In this document: piece after piece, positions 1 through 8,255 of the stretch
Position numbering within the stretch: the stretch's first letter is position 1
Layout of the letters: each line of letters starts with the position of its first letter
NCBI RefSeq assembly: GCF_001645125.1
Contig: NZ_LXKA01000011.1
Span: 1-64,000, forward strand
Direction of reading: 5' to 3'
DNA from: Paraburkholderia ginsengiterrae
Lineage (GTDB): Bacteria > Pseudomonadota > Gammaproteobacteria > Burkholderiales > Burkholderiaceae
DNA: 64,000 nucleotides
Made by a program: the position numbers and the translations under genes
The notes under the pieces: model-generated
Seen by the model: only the letters and a program-made list of their open reading frames with translations
Told to the model about the DNA's origin: nothing
The model's database searches: none

Positions 1-210
1 GTGATTGACGGAACCTGCCCCGACACTGAACAGCAAATCTGCGAAGCCGCTGTGTGGCGCTGGTACGAAATGCAGGGCAGACCGTGGCGAATCAGTTCGC
101 GCCGTGATCGCCCGCACGTGCGGTTTGTCGATGCGTGGCAGCGCATGGAGGCCTATCAACGGGCGATGAAGGCGGAATACCTGCGGCGCAGGAAAAATCA
201 AAGGATATGA
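1..210 (+). CDS. Small hypothetical protein, phage/plasmid-like, possibly cut by the window edge
   Basis: The frame is open from base 1 with a GTG codon and ends at a TGA, giving 69 residues if the GTG is the start. The window edge hides whether it begins further upstream. The product is basic, rich in Arg and Trp (WRWYEMQGRPWR near residue 19) and ends in a charged helix (EYLRRRKNQRI). I recognise no family. Composition and size resemble accessory proteins of phages or plasmids, and the next frame downstream looks decayed, so this may be the end of an old island. Function unknown. Confidence 0.4.
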   Translation: MIDGTCPDTEQQICEAAVWRWYEMQGRPWRISSRRDRPHVRFVDAWQRMEAYQRAMKAEYLRRRKNQRI

Positions 211-244
211 TATTTACGAAAGCGAATCACAGGGTGTGATTTCC

Positions 245-479
245 ATGAAAACGACCAGAAAGCCCCGCTGTTACCGGGTTGAGGATTGTGGACGGCATCG
301 AGAAGTACACGAAGCTACATGGCTGCAAACCTGCGGCGCTTATCCTGCATCCTCGCCAACTACTGCCGCTCAACCTTGATGATGTCGGCAGGATGGAACG
401 GCTGGAGAACCTGCGGACACTGACCAGCCAACAAGTGACTTGTAGCAACGGCTGCTGGATCGCGTCAGGGGAGTGCTAG
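245..479 (+). pseudogene. Probable frameshifted small accessory gene
   Basis: An ATG at 245 opens a frame beginning MKTTRKPRCYR. A frame one base away, open from a TTG at 279, continues with a convincing protein-like stretch (IVDGIEKYTKLHG, then AALILHPRQL) to a TAG at 479. Joining them needs a single-base shift near 278-282, where both frames run through the same RVE/RIVDG-like sequence. I read this as one small gene of about 77 residues broken by an indel. The alternative is a 66-residue protein starting at the TTG. No family recognised. It lies in the same accessory-looking edge as the preceding frame. Confidence 0.35.
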
Positions 480-538
480 TTTTCCCCGCACATGGCTCGC
501 AAAGCCATGTGGCAAGGTGTTCGGTGGCGCGGAGCGAA

Positions 539-577
539 AGTTGTCCCCAGCCTTATCGACAAAATCTGGGGATAACT
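539..577. repeat. Inverted repeat with a DnaA-box-like centre
   Basis: AGTTGTCCCCAG (539-550) and CTGGGGATAACT (566-577) are inverted repeats matching at 11 of 12 positions. The 15-base spacer contains TTATCGACA (553-561), one change from the DnaA box TTATCCACA. The arms themselves read as TTRTCCCCA. This could be a replication- or partition-related site, or a chance hairpin. Confidence 0.45.
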
Positions 578-723
578 GGAAGTTCGGGATCCAGAGCATC
601 AGATCGTGCATTGGCATAACGCGTTGCGCACGTAGCCCACCACGAAAACTCCCCCTCTGCTCACGCATGAACCGCAAGCCAATACTCCCATCACATCAAC
701 CACTTGGCTGGGATGTGAGAACG

Positions 724-759
724 TTGTCCACAAGCTTGCCAACATTTTAGGTGGACAAG
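724..759. repeat. Perfect 8-bp inverted repeat, DnaA-box-like arms
   Basis: TTGTCCAC (724-731) and GTGGACAA (752-759) are perfect inverted repeats separated by 20 bases. The left arm continues as TTGTCCACA, one mismatch from the TTATCCACA DnaA box. Together with the repeat at 539-577 it makes a cluster of similar sites in 220 bases. Confidence 0.4.
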
Positions 760-825
760 TTTTTGCCTCCGGCGCCGGCCTGCAACCCATGCCGACACCA
801 AAGGCAACCAACGCTCACCGCGACC

Positions 826-1551
826 TCAAGTCTTCAACGGCGACCCCGCCGCCTCCTCCTGCGACTGCACCTGCAAAACCGCATCGCGCTTCTCGAGCAG
901 ATGCTGCCGAAGAATCGCGCTCAGTTTCTTCCCATCACGCGCCTCGAGCGCCTTCAGCATCTCGTCGTGATCGTGAATCGCCCTGTCCCACTTAGGGATC
1001 TGAAAATTCGACCGGAACCGAAGCGCCTGCAGCCGCCGGTTCACCGCGATATAAGTCTGCCGCAGTGCTGAATTCCGGGCCGCCTCGTTGATCTTGTCGT
1101 GAATCGCCTGATTGCGGCTGTAGTACCCGGCCAGGTCGTTTTGCGTGCGGCACGCGAGCATCGCGTAATGCAGCGCCTTGATCTCAGCGAGTTCGGCAGC
1201 TGTCATGCGCTCCGCCGCCAGCTCGCCGGAAAAAGCCTCGAGGCCGCTCATCAGTTCGAAGGTCTCGCGCAACTCCGCCTCCGACATCTTCGACACCGAC
1301 GCGCCGCGATTCGGCGAAATCTCGATCAGCCCTTCGGCGGCCAGCACCTTTAGCGCCTCGCGCAGCGGCGTGCGCGAAATGCCGAGCGTTTCGCACAGTT
1401 CGCGCTCGTTCAGTTTCTTGCCCGGCTCCAGCACGCCTTCGACGATAAAGCGGCGAATGTGCTCCACCACCGTGTCGTGCAAGCGCTGGCGCTCGACCTT
1501 CGGCATCAGCGGCGAAGCACCGATACTTGCTTCGTAATCAGAATTTTGCAT
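826..1551 (-). CDS. GntR-family (FadR/FCD) transcriptional regulator
   Basis: About 241 residues. The N-terminal winged helix runs from about residue 20 to 85 (LHDTVVEHIRRFIVEG, then ELCETLGISRTPLREALKVL, the GntR recognition pattern). A C-terminal all-helical FCD effector domain follows. I chose the ATG at 1549-1551 because a G-rich stretch lies upstream; ATGs at 1572 and 1506 are alternatives. The gene is divergent from a catabolic operon starting at 1713, and the 14-bp palindrome TTTTGCATGCAAAA or a close copy sits at both ends of the gap. The copy at 1544-1557 covers this gene's own start codon, so autorepression is likely. FCD regulators usually bind small organic acids; the ligand here is probably a substrate or intermediate of the operon (inference). 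Confidence 0.9.
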   Translation of the reverse strand: MQNSDYEASIGASPLMPKVERQRLHDTVVEHIRRFIVEGVLEPGKKLNERELCETLGISRTPLREALKVLAAEGLIEISPNRGASVSKMSEAELRETFELMSGLEAFSGELAAERMTAAELAEIKALHYAMLACRTQNDLAGYYSRNQAIHDKINEAARNSALRQTYIAVNRRLQALRFRSNFQIPKWDRAIHDHDEMLKALEARDGKKLSAILRQHLLEKRDAVLQVQSQEEAAGSPLKT

Positions 1552-1557
1552 ACAAAA
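1544..1557. promoter_or_regulatory. GntR-type operator, regulator side
   Basis: TTTTGCATACAAAA differs by one base from the perfect palindrome at 1681-1694. It overlaps the chosen start codon of the GntR gene. Such paired sites flanking a divergent FadR-type regulator are typical operators. Confidence 0.7.
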
Positions 1558-1670
1558 ACCCCACCATCCCATTAGGCCGGATTTTATAGGAAGCTCAAAG
1601 ATTAGTTAATAGCGAGGGTAAACACTGGTGAGGACGGGCAAATTTTGCCTTGGGATCGCGTCGCCTGGTC

Positions 1671-1679
1671 TGATATAGT
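1671..1679 (+). promoter_or_regulatory. Extended -10 promoter of the aminotransferase operon
   Basis: TGATATAGT is an extended -10 element (TGn followed by TATAGT). The predicted start of transcription, near 1686, falls inside the palindrome at 1681-1694, so bound regulator would block initiation. No clear -35 is visible at normal spacing. Confidence 0.45.
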
Positions 1680-1680
1680 T

Positions 1681-1694
1681 TTTTGCATGCAAAA
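1681..1694. promoter_or_regulatory. GntR-type operator, operon side
   Basis: TTTTGCATGCAAAA is a perfect 14-bp palindrome just downstream of the extended -10 and 19 bases before the aminotransferase ATG. It matches the copy at 1544-1557 at 13 of 14 positions. Confidence 0.75.
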
Positions 1695-1712
1695 TTCAAT
1701 CGGAGGAGCCCA

Positions 1713-2933
1713 ATGCTCAAATTAGACTTTCACCCCGCTGGCCGTCACTTTTTGCAGATTCCTGGTCCGAGCCCCGTGCCCGATCGCATCCTCCGGGCGA
1801 TGAGCTACCCGACCATTGACCACCGCGGCCCGGAGTTCGGCGAACTCGGTCTGAAGGTGCTCGACGGCATCAAGAAAATTTTCAAGACGCAGCAGCCGGT
1901 GGTGATTTATCCGGCTTCGGGCACAGGCGCATGGGAAGCGGCGCTGTCCAACACGCTGAGCCCCGGCGACCACGTGCTGATGTTCGAGACCGGCCACTTC
2001 GCGACGCTGTGGAAAAAGATGGCGGAAAACCTCGGGCTGAAGCCGGAGTTTCTCGGTCTGCCGGGTATTGAAGGCTGGCGGCGCGGCGTGCAGCCGCACA
2101 TGATCGAAGAACGTTTGCGCGCCGACACGCAATACGCGATCAAGGCCGTGTGCGTGGTGCATAACGAAACGTCCACAGGCGTCACTTCCGATATCGCGGC
2201 CGTGCGTCGCGCCATCGACGCCGCGGGTCACCCGGCGCTGCTGCTGGTCGACACGATCTCGGGTCTCGCGTGCGCCGACTACCGTCACGACGAATGGGGC
2301 GTGGACGTCACCGTGTCGGGTTCGCAAAAGGGTTTGATGCTGCCGCCGGGCATCAGCTTCAACGCGATTTCGCCGAAAGCCATGGCTGCCAGCAAGCAGG
2401 CAAAGTTGCCGCGCAGCTTCTGGGACTGGAGGGAAATCGTCGAGATGAACAAGACCGGTTACTGGCCGTACACGCCGAACACGAACCTGTTGTATGGCCT
2501 GCATGAAGCGCTCGAAATGATTCTGGGCGAAGGGCTCGACAACGTGTTTGCCCGTCACGAGCGTCTCGCCGAAGCGACCCGCCGTGCCGTGCGCGCGTGG
2601 GGTCTGGAGATTCAGTGCGTCGATCCGTCGGTGTACAGCCCGGTGCTCACCGGCGTGAAGATGCCGGAAGGTGTCGATGCCGACGTGGTGCGCAAAGTCA
2701 TCTACGAACGCTTCGACATGTCGCTTGGCACGGGTCTCGGCAAGATGAAAGGACGCATGTTCCGCATTGGCCATCTGGGCGACTGCAACGACCTGATGCT
2801 GCTGGCCACGCTGGCCGGCTGCGAAATGGGTCTGCGGCTGGCAGGCGTGCCGCTCAAGGACAGCGGCATGCCCGCCGCTATGGAATGGCTGAGCAAGCCG
2901 ACCCATGCCGCGGGCCTGAAAGCCGCAGCCTGA
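1713..2933 (+). CDS. Class V aminotransferase, serine/alanine-glyoxylate aminotransferase family
   Basis: 406 residues, near the usual length of the SgaA/AGXT/PucG group. These cytosolic PLP enzymes move an amino group, commonly to glyoxylate. The N-terminal signature GPSPVPDRILRAMSYPTIDHRG and a PASGTGAWEAAL cofactor-contact loop are present. The PLP lysine lies in SGSQKGLMLPPG near residue 200. The ATG at 1713 is preceded by CGGAGG (1701-1706); an upstream TTG at 1683 would put the operator inside the gene and is rejected. First gene of the GntR-controlled operon. The natural amino donor is not evident; serine-glyoxylate or ureidoglycine-type transamination are both possible from family membership alone. 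Confidence 0.88.
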   Translation: MLKLDFHPAGRHFLQIPGPSPVPDRILRAMSYPTIDHRGPEFGELGLKVLDGIKKIFKTQQPVVIYPASGTGAWEAALSNTLSPGDHVLMFETGHFATLWKKMAENLGLKPEFLGLPGIEGWRRGVQPHMIEERLRADTQYAIKAVCVVHNETSTGVTSDIAAVRRAIDAAGHPALLLVDTISGLACADYRHDEWGVDVTVSGSQKGLMLPPGISFNAISPKAMAASKQAKLPRSFWDWREIVEMNKTGYWPYTPNTNLLYGLHEALEMILGEGLDNVFARHERLAEATRRAVRAWGLEIQCVDPSVYSPVLTGVKMPEGVDADVVRKVIYERFDMSLGTGLGKMKGRMFRIGHLGDCNDLMLLATLAGCEMGLRLAGVPLKDSGMPAAMEWLSKPTHAAGLKAAA

Positions 2934-3100
2934 GCACGCCGCGCAAAAAAGGGGAAGGCCGGGAGCACTTCCTCGACGAAGCCGTGCATAGAACGCGGCC
3001 CCGAACAACACGCGATGGTCCGGCAGCGCAAGGCGCCGCCGGACAACGGTGCAGCGCGCGCTATCACGCGTGTCGCCGACACATGCAATGGAGAGAGACG

Positions 3101-4387
3101 ATGAAGCGGTTTCGTGTGACCAGTGCGACCAGTATCGTTTTAGTGATGCTATGCATCATGTACTTCATCACCTATCTGGACCGCGTCAACGTCAGCACGG
3201 CGGCGGCGGGTTTCGGCAAGGAATTCCATCTCTCGCATACGGAAGTCGGCCTCGTGTTCTCGGCCTTCGCCTACCCGTATCTGATTTTTCAAATCATCGG
3301 CGGCTGGGTGAGCGATCGCTTCGGCGCGAAACGCACGCTGATTTTTTGCGGCGCCATCTGGGGCGTCGCGACCTTGCTGACGGGTTTGGCCGGTGGCCTG
3401 ATCTCGTTGCTGGCCGCGCGCGTGCTGCTCGGTTTCGGCGAGGGCGCGACGTTTCCCGCCGCCACTTCCGCCATGGCGCGTTGGGTCGCGAAGGAGCAAC
3501 GCGGCTTCGCGCAGGGCATCACGCATGCGGCGTCGCGTATCGGCAACGCGGTGGCGCCCGGTCTGATCGTGCTGGTCATGGCCACGTGGGGCTGGCGCGA
3601 ATCGTTCTACATTTGCGGCGTGTTCAGCCTGGTGTGGGTTGCCGTGTGGGCATTCACTTTTACCGAACATCCGAAAGATCATCCTCGTATCACGAGCGAC
3701 GAACTCGCCATGCTGCCCGCGCCGAAGCCGAAAACCGCCGGCGTGCCGTGGGGCAAACTGTTTCGCCGCATGTGGCCGGTCACGATCGTGTACTTCTGCT
3801 ACGGCTGGACGCTGTGGCTGTTCCTGAGCTGGATTCCCCAATACTTTCTGCACAGCTATCACCTGCAATTGCAGAAGTCGGCGATCTTCGCTTCGGTCGT
3901 GTTCTTTGCCGGCGTACTCGGCGATACGCTCGGCGGCATCGTGACCGACTGGATCTTCAAGCGCACCGGCAGTCTGAAGCGCGCACGCAGCTGGATGGTG
4001 TCGGTTTGCATGCTGTTCTGCCTGCTCTCGCTCATTCCGCTGATGTTCACGCACAGTCTGTATCTGTCCATGGCGTGCCTCGCGGCCGGCTTCTTCTTTG
4101 CCGAAATGACGATTGGTCCGATGTGGGCGATTCCGATGGATATCGCGCCGGAATACTCGGGTACCGCGAGCGGCATGATGAACACGGGCTCGGCGCTGGC
4201 CGCGATCATCTCGCCGGTGGTCGGCGGATTTCTGATCGACTACTTCGGCAGTTGGGAATTGCCGTTCGTCGGCAGCATGTTGTTGATGGCGATCGGCGTG
4301 GTGCTTGCGTTTCGCATGCAGCCGGAAAGCAAATTCGCGCTCAACGCGGCCGATAACGCACACGTTCCTACCCGCATCGGCGCGTAA
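3101..4387 (+). CDS. MFS transporter, anion:cation symporter type
   Basis: 428 residues with about 12 hydrophobic segments. The first is preceded by MKRFRVTSATS and includes TYLDRVNVSTAAAGF, the pattern of the anion:cation symporter branch (hexuronate, glucarate and tartrate carriers). The loop 2-3 motif GGWVSDRFGAKRT is the MFS signature. The ATG at 3101 has GGAGAGAGAC just upstream. Its place between an aminotransferase and a hydratase suggests it brings in the small organic acid that the operon degrades (inference). Confidence 0.88.
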   Translation: MKRFRVTSATSIVLVMLCIMYFITYLDRVNVSTAAAGFGKEFHLSHTEVGLVFSAFAYPYLIFQIIGGWVSDRFGAKRTLIFCGAIWGVATLLTGLAGGLISLLAARVLLGFGEGATFPAATSAMARWVAKEQRGFAQGITHAASRIGNAVAPGLIVLVMATWGWRESFYICGVFSLVWVAVWAFTFTEHPKDHPRITSDELAMLPAPKPKTAGVPWGKLFRRMWPVTIVYFCYGWTLWLFLSWIPQYFLHSYHLQLQKSAIFASVVFFAGVLGDTLGGIVTDWIFKRTGSLKRARSWMVSVCMLFCLLSLIPLMFTHSLYLSMACLAAGFFFAEMTIGPMWAIPMDIAPEYSGTASGMMNTGSALAAIISPVVGGFLIDYFGSWELPFVGSMLLMAIGVVLAFRMQPESKFALNAADNAHVPTRIGA

Positions 4388-4426
4388 GCGCGCTGCACTG
4401 TCCTATCTCTCCTTGCCTTTGACGAC

Positions 4427-5176
4427 ATGACGACAGAATTGAGCCGCCTTCTCGCCGATGCGCGCCGCGATCACGTGACGCTCGACACGGTGCCTCAGGA
4501 TCACCTACCGGCCGATGCCGACGCGGCGTACGCAATTCAGCACGAAATCCTCGCGGCATGCGGCGCGCGAATCGGCGGCTGGAAAATCGGTGCGAAGTCC
4601 GATAGTGGTCCGATCCAGGGCGCGCCATTGCCCGACATCGACTTGCATGCCGACGGCGCGCGCCTGCCGCGCGAAATCTTTGCACCGTTGGGGCTCGAAC
4701 TGGAAATCGCGTTTCGCTTCGGCCGCCGCTTCGGTGTGTCCACCGCGCCTTATAGCGAAACGGAAGTGCTGGCGGGTATCGTTTCGATCGGCGCGACGAT
4801 CGAAATCGTAGCGAGCCGCTACGCCGCGTGGCCCACCGTCGACAAACTGGCCCAACTCGCGGATTTGCAGAACAACGGCGCGCTGATCGTCGGCGAATTT
4901 GCACCGTACCGCGAGGACTTTCCGTTCGTATCGCCGTCGCTGCAATTCAGCTTCGACGGACACGACGTAGTTCAAACTACGCCCGCGAATCCGGCCGGCG
5001 ATCCGCGGCGCCTGCTGACGTGGCTGGTCAATCATGCCACCTCGCGCGGTATCACTGTGACACCGGAGATGGTCATCACAACTGGTTCGTACACCGGAAT
5101 GTTTTTTCCTAAGACGGCGGGTACGGCGACCGGCCGCATTGAAGGGCTCGCGCCAGTCAGTCTCACGCTGTACTAA
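4427..5176 (+). CDS. 2-keto-4-pentenoate hydratase-like protein (FAH superfamily, MhpD type)
   Basis: 249 residues, normal for MhpD/DmpE/HpaH. These metal-dependent enzymes hydrate 2-oxo-pent-4-enoate or decarboxylate 4-oxalocrotonate. The motif GGWKIGAKSDSGPIQGAP near residue 47 and the acidic metal-site region ELEIAFRFGRRF near residue 90 fit. The C-terminal half (ITTGSYTGMFFPKTAG) matches the family's glycine-rich loop. The neighbouring genes are not aromatic meta-cleavage genes, so a different 2-oxoacid substrate is likely. The same operon holds a transaminase and a 2-hydroxyacid-type dehydrogenase. Confidence 0.8.
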   Translation: MTTELSRLLADARRDHVTLDTVPQDHLPADADAAYAIQHEILAACGARIGGWKIGAKSDSGPIQGAPLPDIDLHADGARLPREIFAPLGLELEIAFRFGRRFGVSTAPYSETEVLAGIVSIGATIEIVASRYAAWPTVDKLAQLADLQNNGALIVGEFAPYREDFPFVSPSLQFSFDGHDVVQTTPANPAGDPRRLLTWLVNHATSRGITVTPEMVITTGSYTGMFFPKTAGTATGRIEGLAPVSLTLY

Positions 5177-5209
5177 CCGGTTTGACAGATTCCGCTATAG
5201 GCCGACGTT

Positions 5210-8200
5210 ATGACGAACTCCACCTCCGCTTTACTCGTCAAACCGATTCATCTGGTTCCTTCCTCATCGCGCCTGACGAGCCCGCTTGCGCAGCATCTGC
5301 GCAAGTCGTTGCGCGGCGACGTGCTGTTCGACGCGGCGAGCCGCGGCCGTTATGCGACCGACGCGTCGATTTATCAGATCACGCCGATCGGCGTGGTGGT
5401 GCCGCGCGATCAGGACGATCTGCGCATTGCGCTGGACATCGCGCGTAGCGAGCACGTGCCGCTGCTCGCTCGCGGTGCGGGAACGAGCCAGTGTGGCCAG
5501 ACGGTCGGCGAAGCACTCGTGATCGACACGAGCAAGTGGCTGAACAACATTGTTGACTTTGACGCAGGCGCACGCACGGTAACGGTCGAGCCGGGCGTCG
5601 TGCTGGACCACCTGAACGCCTGGCTTAAACCGCACGGCCTGTGGTTTCCGGTGGACGTGTCGACGGCCGCGCAATGCACGATCGGCGGCATGGCCGGCAA
5701 TAACTCGTGTGGCTCGCGCTCGATCGAATACGGCAACATGGTGCATAACGTCGAAGCGATCGACGCGATTCTCGCTGACGGCAGCGAAGCACGTTTCGCC
5801 TCGCTTCGGGATGCGCCGCAAGGCGGTCGCTTGCAGCAGATTCTCGAGGGCGTAAAGCGGATCGCGCAACGCGAGCGCGAAGAAATCGCGGAGCGTGTGC
5901 CAAAGGTCTTGCGCCGCGTGGCGGGCTACAACATCGACCTGTTCGATTGTCAGAACCCGCGTGCCTATACCGACGACGGTATCGCGAACCTCGCGCATCT
6001 GCTGGTCGGCTCGGAGGGCACGCTAGCATTCAGCCGCCAGCTGACGCTTAAGCTCGCGCCGCTGCCTGTCCATAAAACGCTTGGTGTGGTCAACTTTCCG
6101 ACCTTCTGGCAGTCGATGGATCTGACGCAGCATATCGTCAAGCTAAAGCCGGTGGCGGTGGAACTGGTCGATCGCACGATGATCGATCTCGCGATGAGCA
6201 ATCCCGCGTTCCGTCCGGTGATTGCCAAAGCGCTGGTCGGCAAACCGCAAGCCATTCTGCTGGTGGAGTTCGCGGGTGAGGATCGCGAAGCGCAACTCTC
6301 CTCGCTCAGGCAACTTACGGAACTGATGGCGGACCTCGGCTTGCCCGATTCGCTCGTCGAGATGCCCGACGCGAGTGAACAGAAGGCGCTGTGGGAAGTC
6401 CGCAAGGCCGGGCTCAATATCATGATGAGCATGAAGGGCGACGGCAAGCCGGTGTCCTTCATTGAAGATTGCGCGGTGCCGCTTGAACATCTGGCCGAAT
6501 ACACCAGCCGCCTGACTGAAGTGTTTCATCGGTACGGCACGGAAGGCACGTGGTACGCGCACGCGAGTGTCGGCACGCTGCATGTGCGGCCGATTCTGGA
6601 CATGCGGCGCGACGGCGCGGCGAAAATGCGCGCAATCGCGGACGAAGCGGCAGCCCTCGTGCGCGAATACAAGGGCGCGTATTCAGGCGAGCACGGCGAT
6701 GGACTGTGCCGTGGCGAATGGGTGGCGTGGCAATACGGTCCGCGTCTGAATCAGGCGTTCACCGAGATCAAGGCGCTGTTCGACCCGGAGAACCGCTTCA
6801 ATCCCGACAAGATCGTGCGCCCGCCGAAGATGGACGACGCGCGCAATTTCCGCTTCGCGCCTGGCTACCAGGAACGTCGTATGGATACAGCGCTCGACTG
6901 GTCGGCGTGGAATGTCGAGCGCGATCCGCTGACGGGACAGGAGACCTCGCCGGGCACCGGCAACGACCTGTCCGGCGGTCTCGCGAAAGCCGTCGAGATG
7001 TGCAACAACAACGGCCACTGCCGCAAGTTCGACGCGGGCACCATGTGCCCGAGCTATCGCGTGACGAAGGATGAACAGCATGTCACACGCGGACGCGCGA
7101 ACACGTTGCGCCTGGCGATTTCCGGTCAGCTGGGTGAAGCGGGGCTTGCAAGCGACGAAGTCAAGGACACGCTCGATCTGTGCGTGTCATGCAAGGGCTG
7201 CAAGCGCGACTGTCCGACCGGCGTCGATATGGCGAAGTTCAAGATCGAGGCGCGGGCGGCGCGTGTCAAACATCATGGACTGCGGCTGCGCGACAAGCTG
7301 GTGGCCTTCATGCCGCGCTACGCCGCGACGGCGAGCCGAATGCCGGGGTTGATGGCGCTGGCGGACAATGTGCCTGTGTTGTCGGCGTGGTTCAAGCGGT
7401 CCGTGGGTTTTGCACCCGAGCGGAGCCTGCCGCGTTTCAGGAAATCGTTTCTGGCCCATGCCGTGCCGGGCAAAGCGAAGCCGAGTGCCGCTCTGAAAGA
7501 GGTCTTGTTGTTCGTCGACACGTTCAACAACAGCATGGAACCGGAGAATGCCCATGCCGCACAGCAAGTGCTGGAGGCCGCCGGCTACAGGGTGCACTTC
7601 AATACGCGTCAGGGCGAACGGCCCGTATGTTGCGGCCGTACTTTCCTCGCTGCCGGTCTGGTCGATGAAGCGAAGCAGGAAGCGCGGCGCATGCTCGATC
7701 TGTTCAAGCCGTTCGTGGAGCGCGGTGTGCCGATTGTTGGCTTGGAGCCGTCGTGCCTGCTGTCATTGCGCGATGAGTTCCTGCACTACGGCTTCGGCGA
7801 TGAAGCGCAGCGTCTCTCGAAACAGGCGTTTCTATTTGAAGAGTTTCTCGTGAACGAGCAGAAGGCCGGACGCCTGCAGCTTGCGTTGAAGCCGTTGGCC
7901 AAACAGGAAGCCCTCGTGCACGGCCATTGCCACCAGAAGGCCTTCGACGCGTTCACGCCCGTGCAAACCGTGCTGAAGTGGATTCCCGACCTGAAGGTGT
8001 CGACGGTGGAGTCGTCGTGCTGCGGCATGGCGGGCAGCTTCGGCTACGAAGCCGAGCACTACGCGACGTCGCAGGCTATGGCGGAACTGTCGCTGTTGCC
8101 GGCGGTGCGCAAGATGGACGGCAACACGCTAATGGTGGCGGACGGTACGAGTTGCCGGCATCAGATCCACGACGGCGCTGGTGTCGATGCGATTCACGTG

Positions 8201-8230
8201 GCGCGCGTGCTGGCGATGGCGCTGCAGTAG
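5210..8230 (+). CDS. FAD/4Fe-4S D-2-hydroxyacid dehydrogenase (YdiJ type)
   Basis: 1006 residues, the length of single-chain YdiJ-like dehydrogenases that oxidise D-2-hydroxyacids and pass electrons through Fe-S centres. The FAD-binding type-4 domain comes first (LARGAGTSQCGQ near residue 86; GGMAGNNSCGSRSIEYG near 159). A FAD-oxidase C domain follows, containing GEHGDGLCRGEW near 495. Two Fe-S cysteine sets (CNNNGHCRKFDAGTMCPS near 600, CVSCKGCKRDCPTG near 660) come next. The end carries CCG-domain motifs (VCCGRTFLAAG; HGHCHQKAF; SCCGMAGSFGYE). It is the last gene of the operon. A D-2-hydroxyacid made or consumed next to the aminotransferase is the likely substrate (inference). Confidence 0.88.
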   Translation: MTNSTSALLVKPIHLVPSSSRLTSPLAQHLRKSLRGDVLFDAASRGRYATDASIYQITPIGVVVPRDQDDLRIALDIARSEHVPLLARGAGTSQCGQTVGEALVIDTSKWLNNIVDFDAGARTVTVEPGVVLDHLNAWLKPHGLWFPVDVSTAAQCTIGGMAGNNSCGSRSIEYGNMVHNVEAIDAILADGSEARFASLRDAPQGGRLQQILEGVKRIAQREREEIAERVPKVLRRVAGYNIDLFDCQNPRAYTDDGIANLAHLLVGSEGTLAFSRQLTLKLAPLPVHKTLGVVNFPTFWQSMDLTQHIVKLKPVAVELVDRTMIDLAMSNPAFRPVIAKALVGKPQAILLVEFAGEDREAQLSSLRQLTELMADLGLPDSLVEMPDASEQKALWEVRKAGLNIMMSMKGDGKPVSFIEDCAVPLEHLAEYTSRLTEVFHRYGTEGTWYAHASVGTLHVRPILDMRRDGAAKMRAIADEAAALVREYKGAYSGEHGDGLCRGEWVAWQYGPRLNQAFTEIKALFDPENRFNPDKIVRPPKMDDARNFRFAPGYQERRMDTALDWSAWNVERDPLTGQETSPGTGNDLSGGLAKAVEMCNNNGHCRKFDAGTMCPSYRVTKDEQHVTRGRANTLRLAISGQLGEAGLASDEVKDTLDLCVSCKGCKRDCPTGVDMAKFKIEARAARVKHHGLRLRDKLVAFMPRYAATASRMPGLMALADNVPVLSAWFKRSVGFAPERSLPRFRKSFLAHAVPGKAKPSAALKEVLLFVDTFNNSMEPENAHAAQQVLEAAGYRVHFNTRQGERPVCCGRTFLAAGLVDEAKQEARRMLDLFKPFVERGVPIVGLEPSCLLSLRDEFLHYGFGDEAQRLSKQAFLFEEFLVNEQKAGRLQLALKPLAKQEALVHGHCHQKAFDAFTPVQTVLKWIPDLKVSTVESSCCGMAGSFGYEAEHYATSQAMAELSLLPAVRKMDGNTLMVADGTSCRHQIHDGAGVDAIHVARVLAMALQ

Positions 8231-8255
8231 TACAAAGAAGCGCGCCGACGCGCGA

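Larger units (their letters stand above)
480..825. other. Gene-free stretch with inverted repeats
   Basis: No convincing coding frame is seen in these 346 bases. The stretch holds two inverted repeats (539-577 and 724-759, listed separately) whose arms resemble DnaA boxes. It separates the accessory-looking left edge from the convergent end of the GntR regulator. Confidence 0.5.

Noticed and set aside
1722-3011. 429-residue minus-strand frame opposite the aminotransferase
   Set aside because: Mirror image of a high-GC gene: Arg/His/Ala-rich, no domain, no ribosome site; the plus-strand gene has clear catalytic motifs.
3149-4363. 404-residue minus-strand frame opposite the MFS gene
   Set aside because: Shadow of the transporter, full of RRHHAE runs, no hydrophobic or domain pattern.
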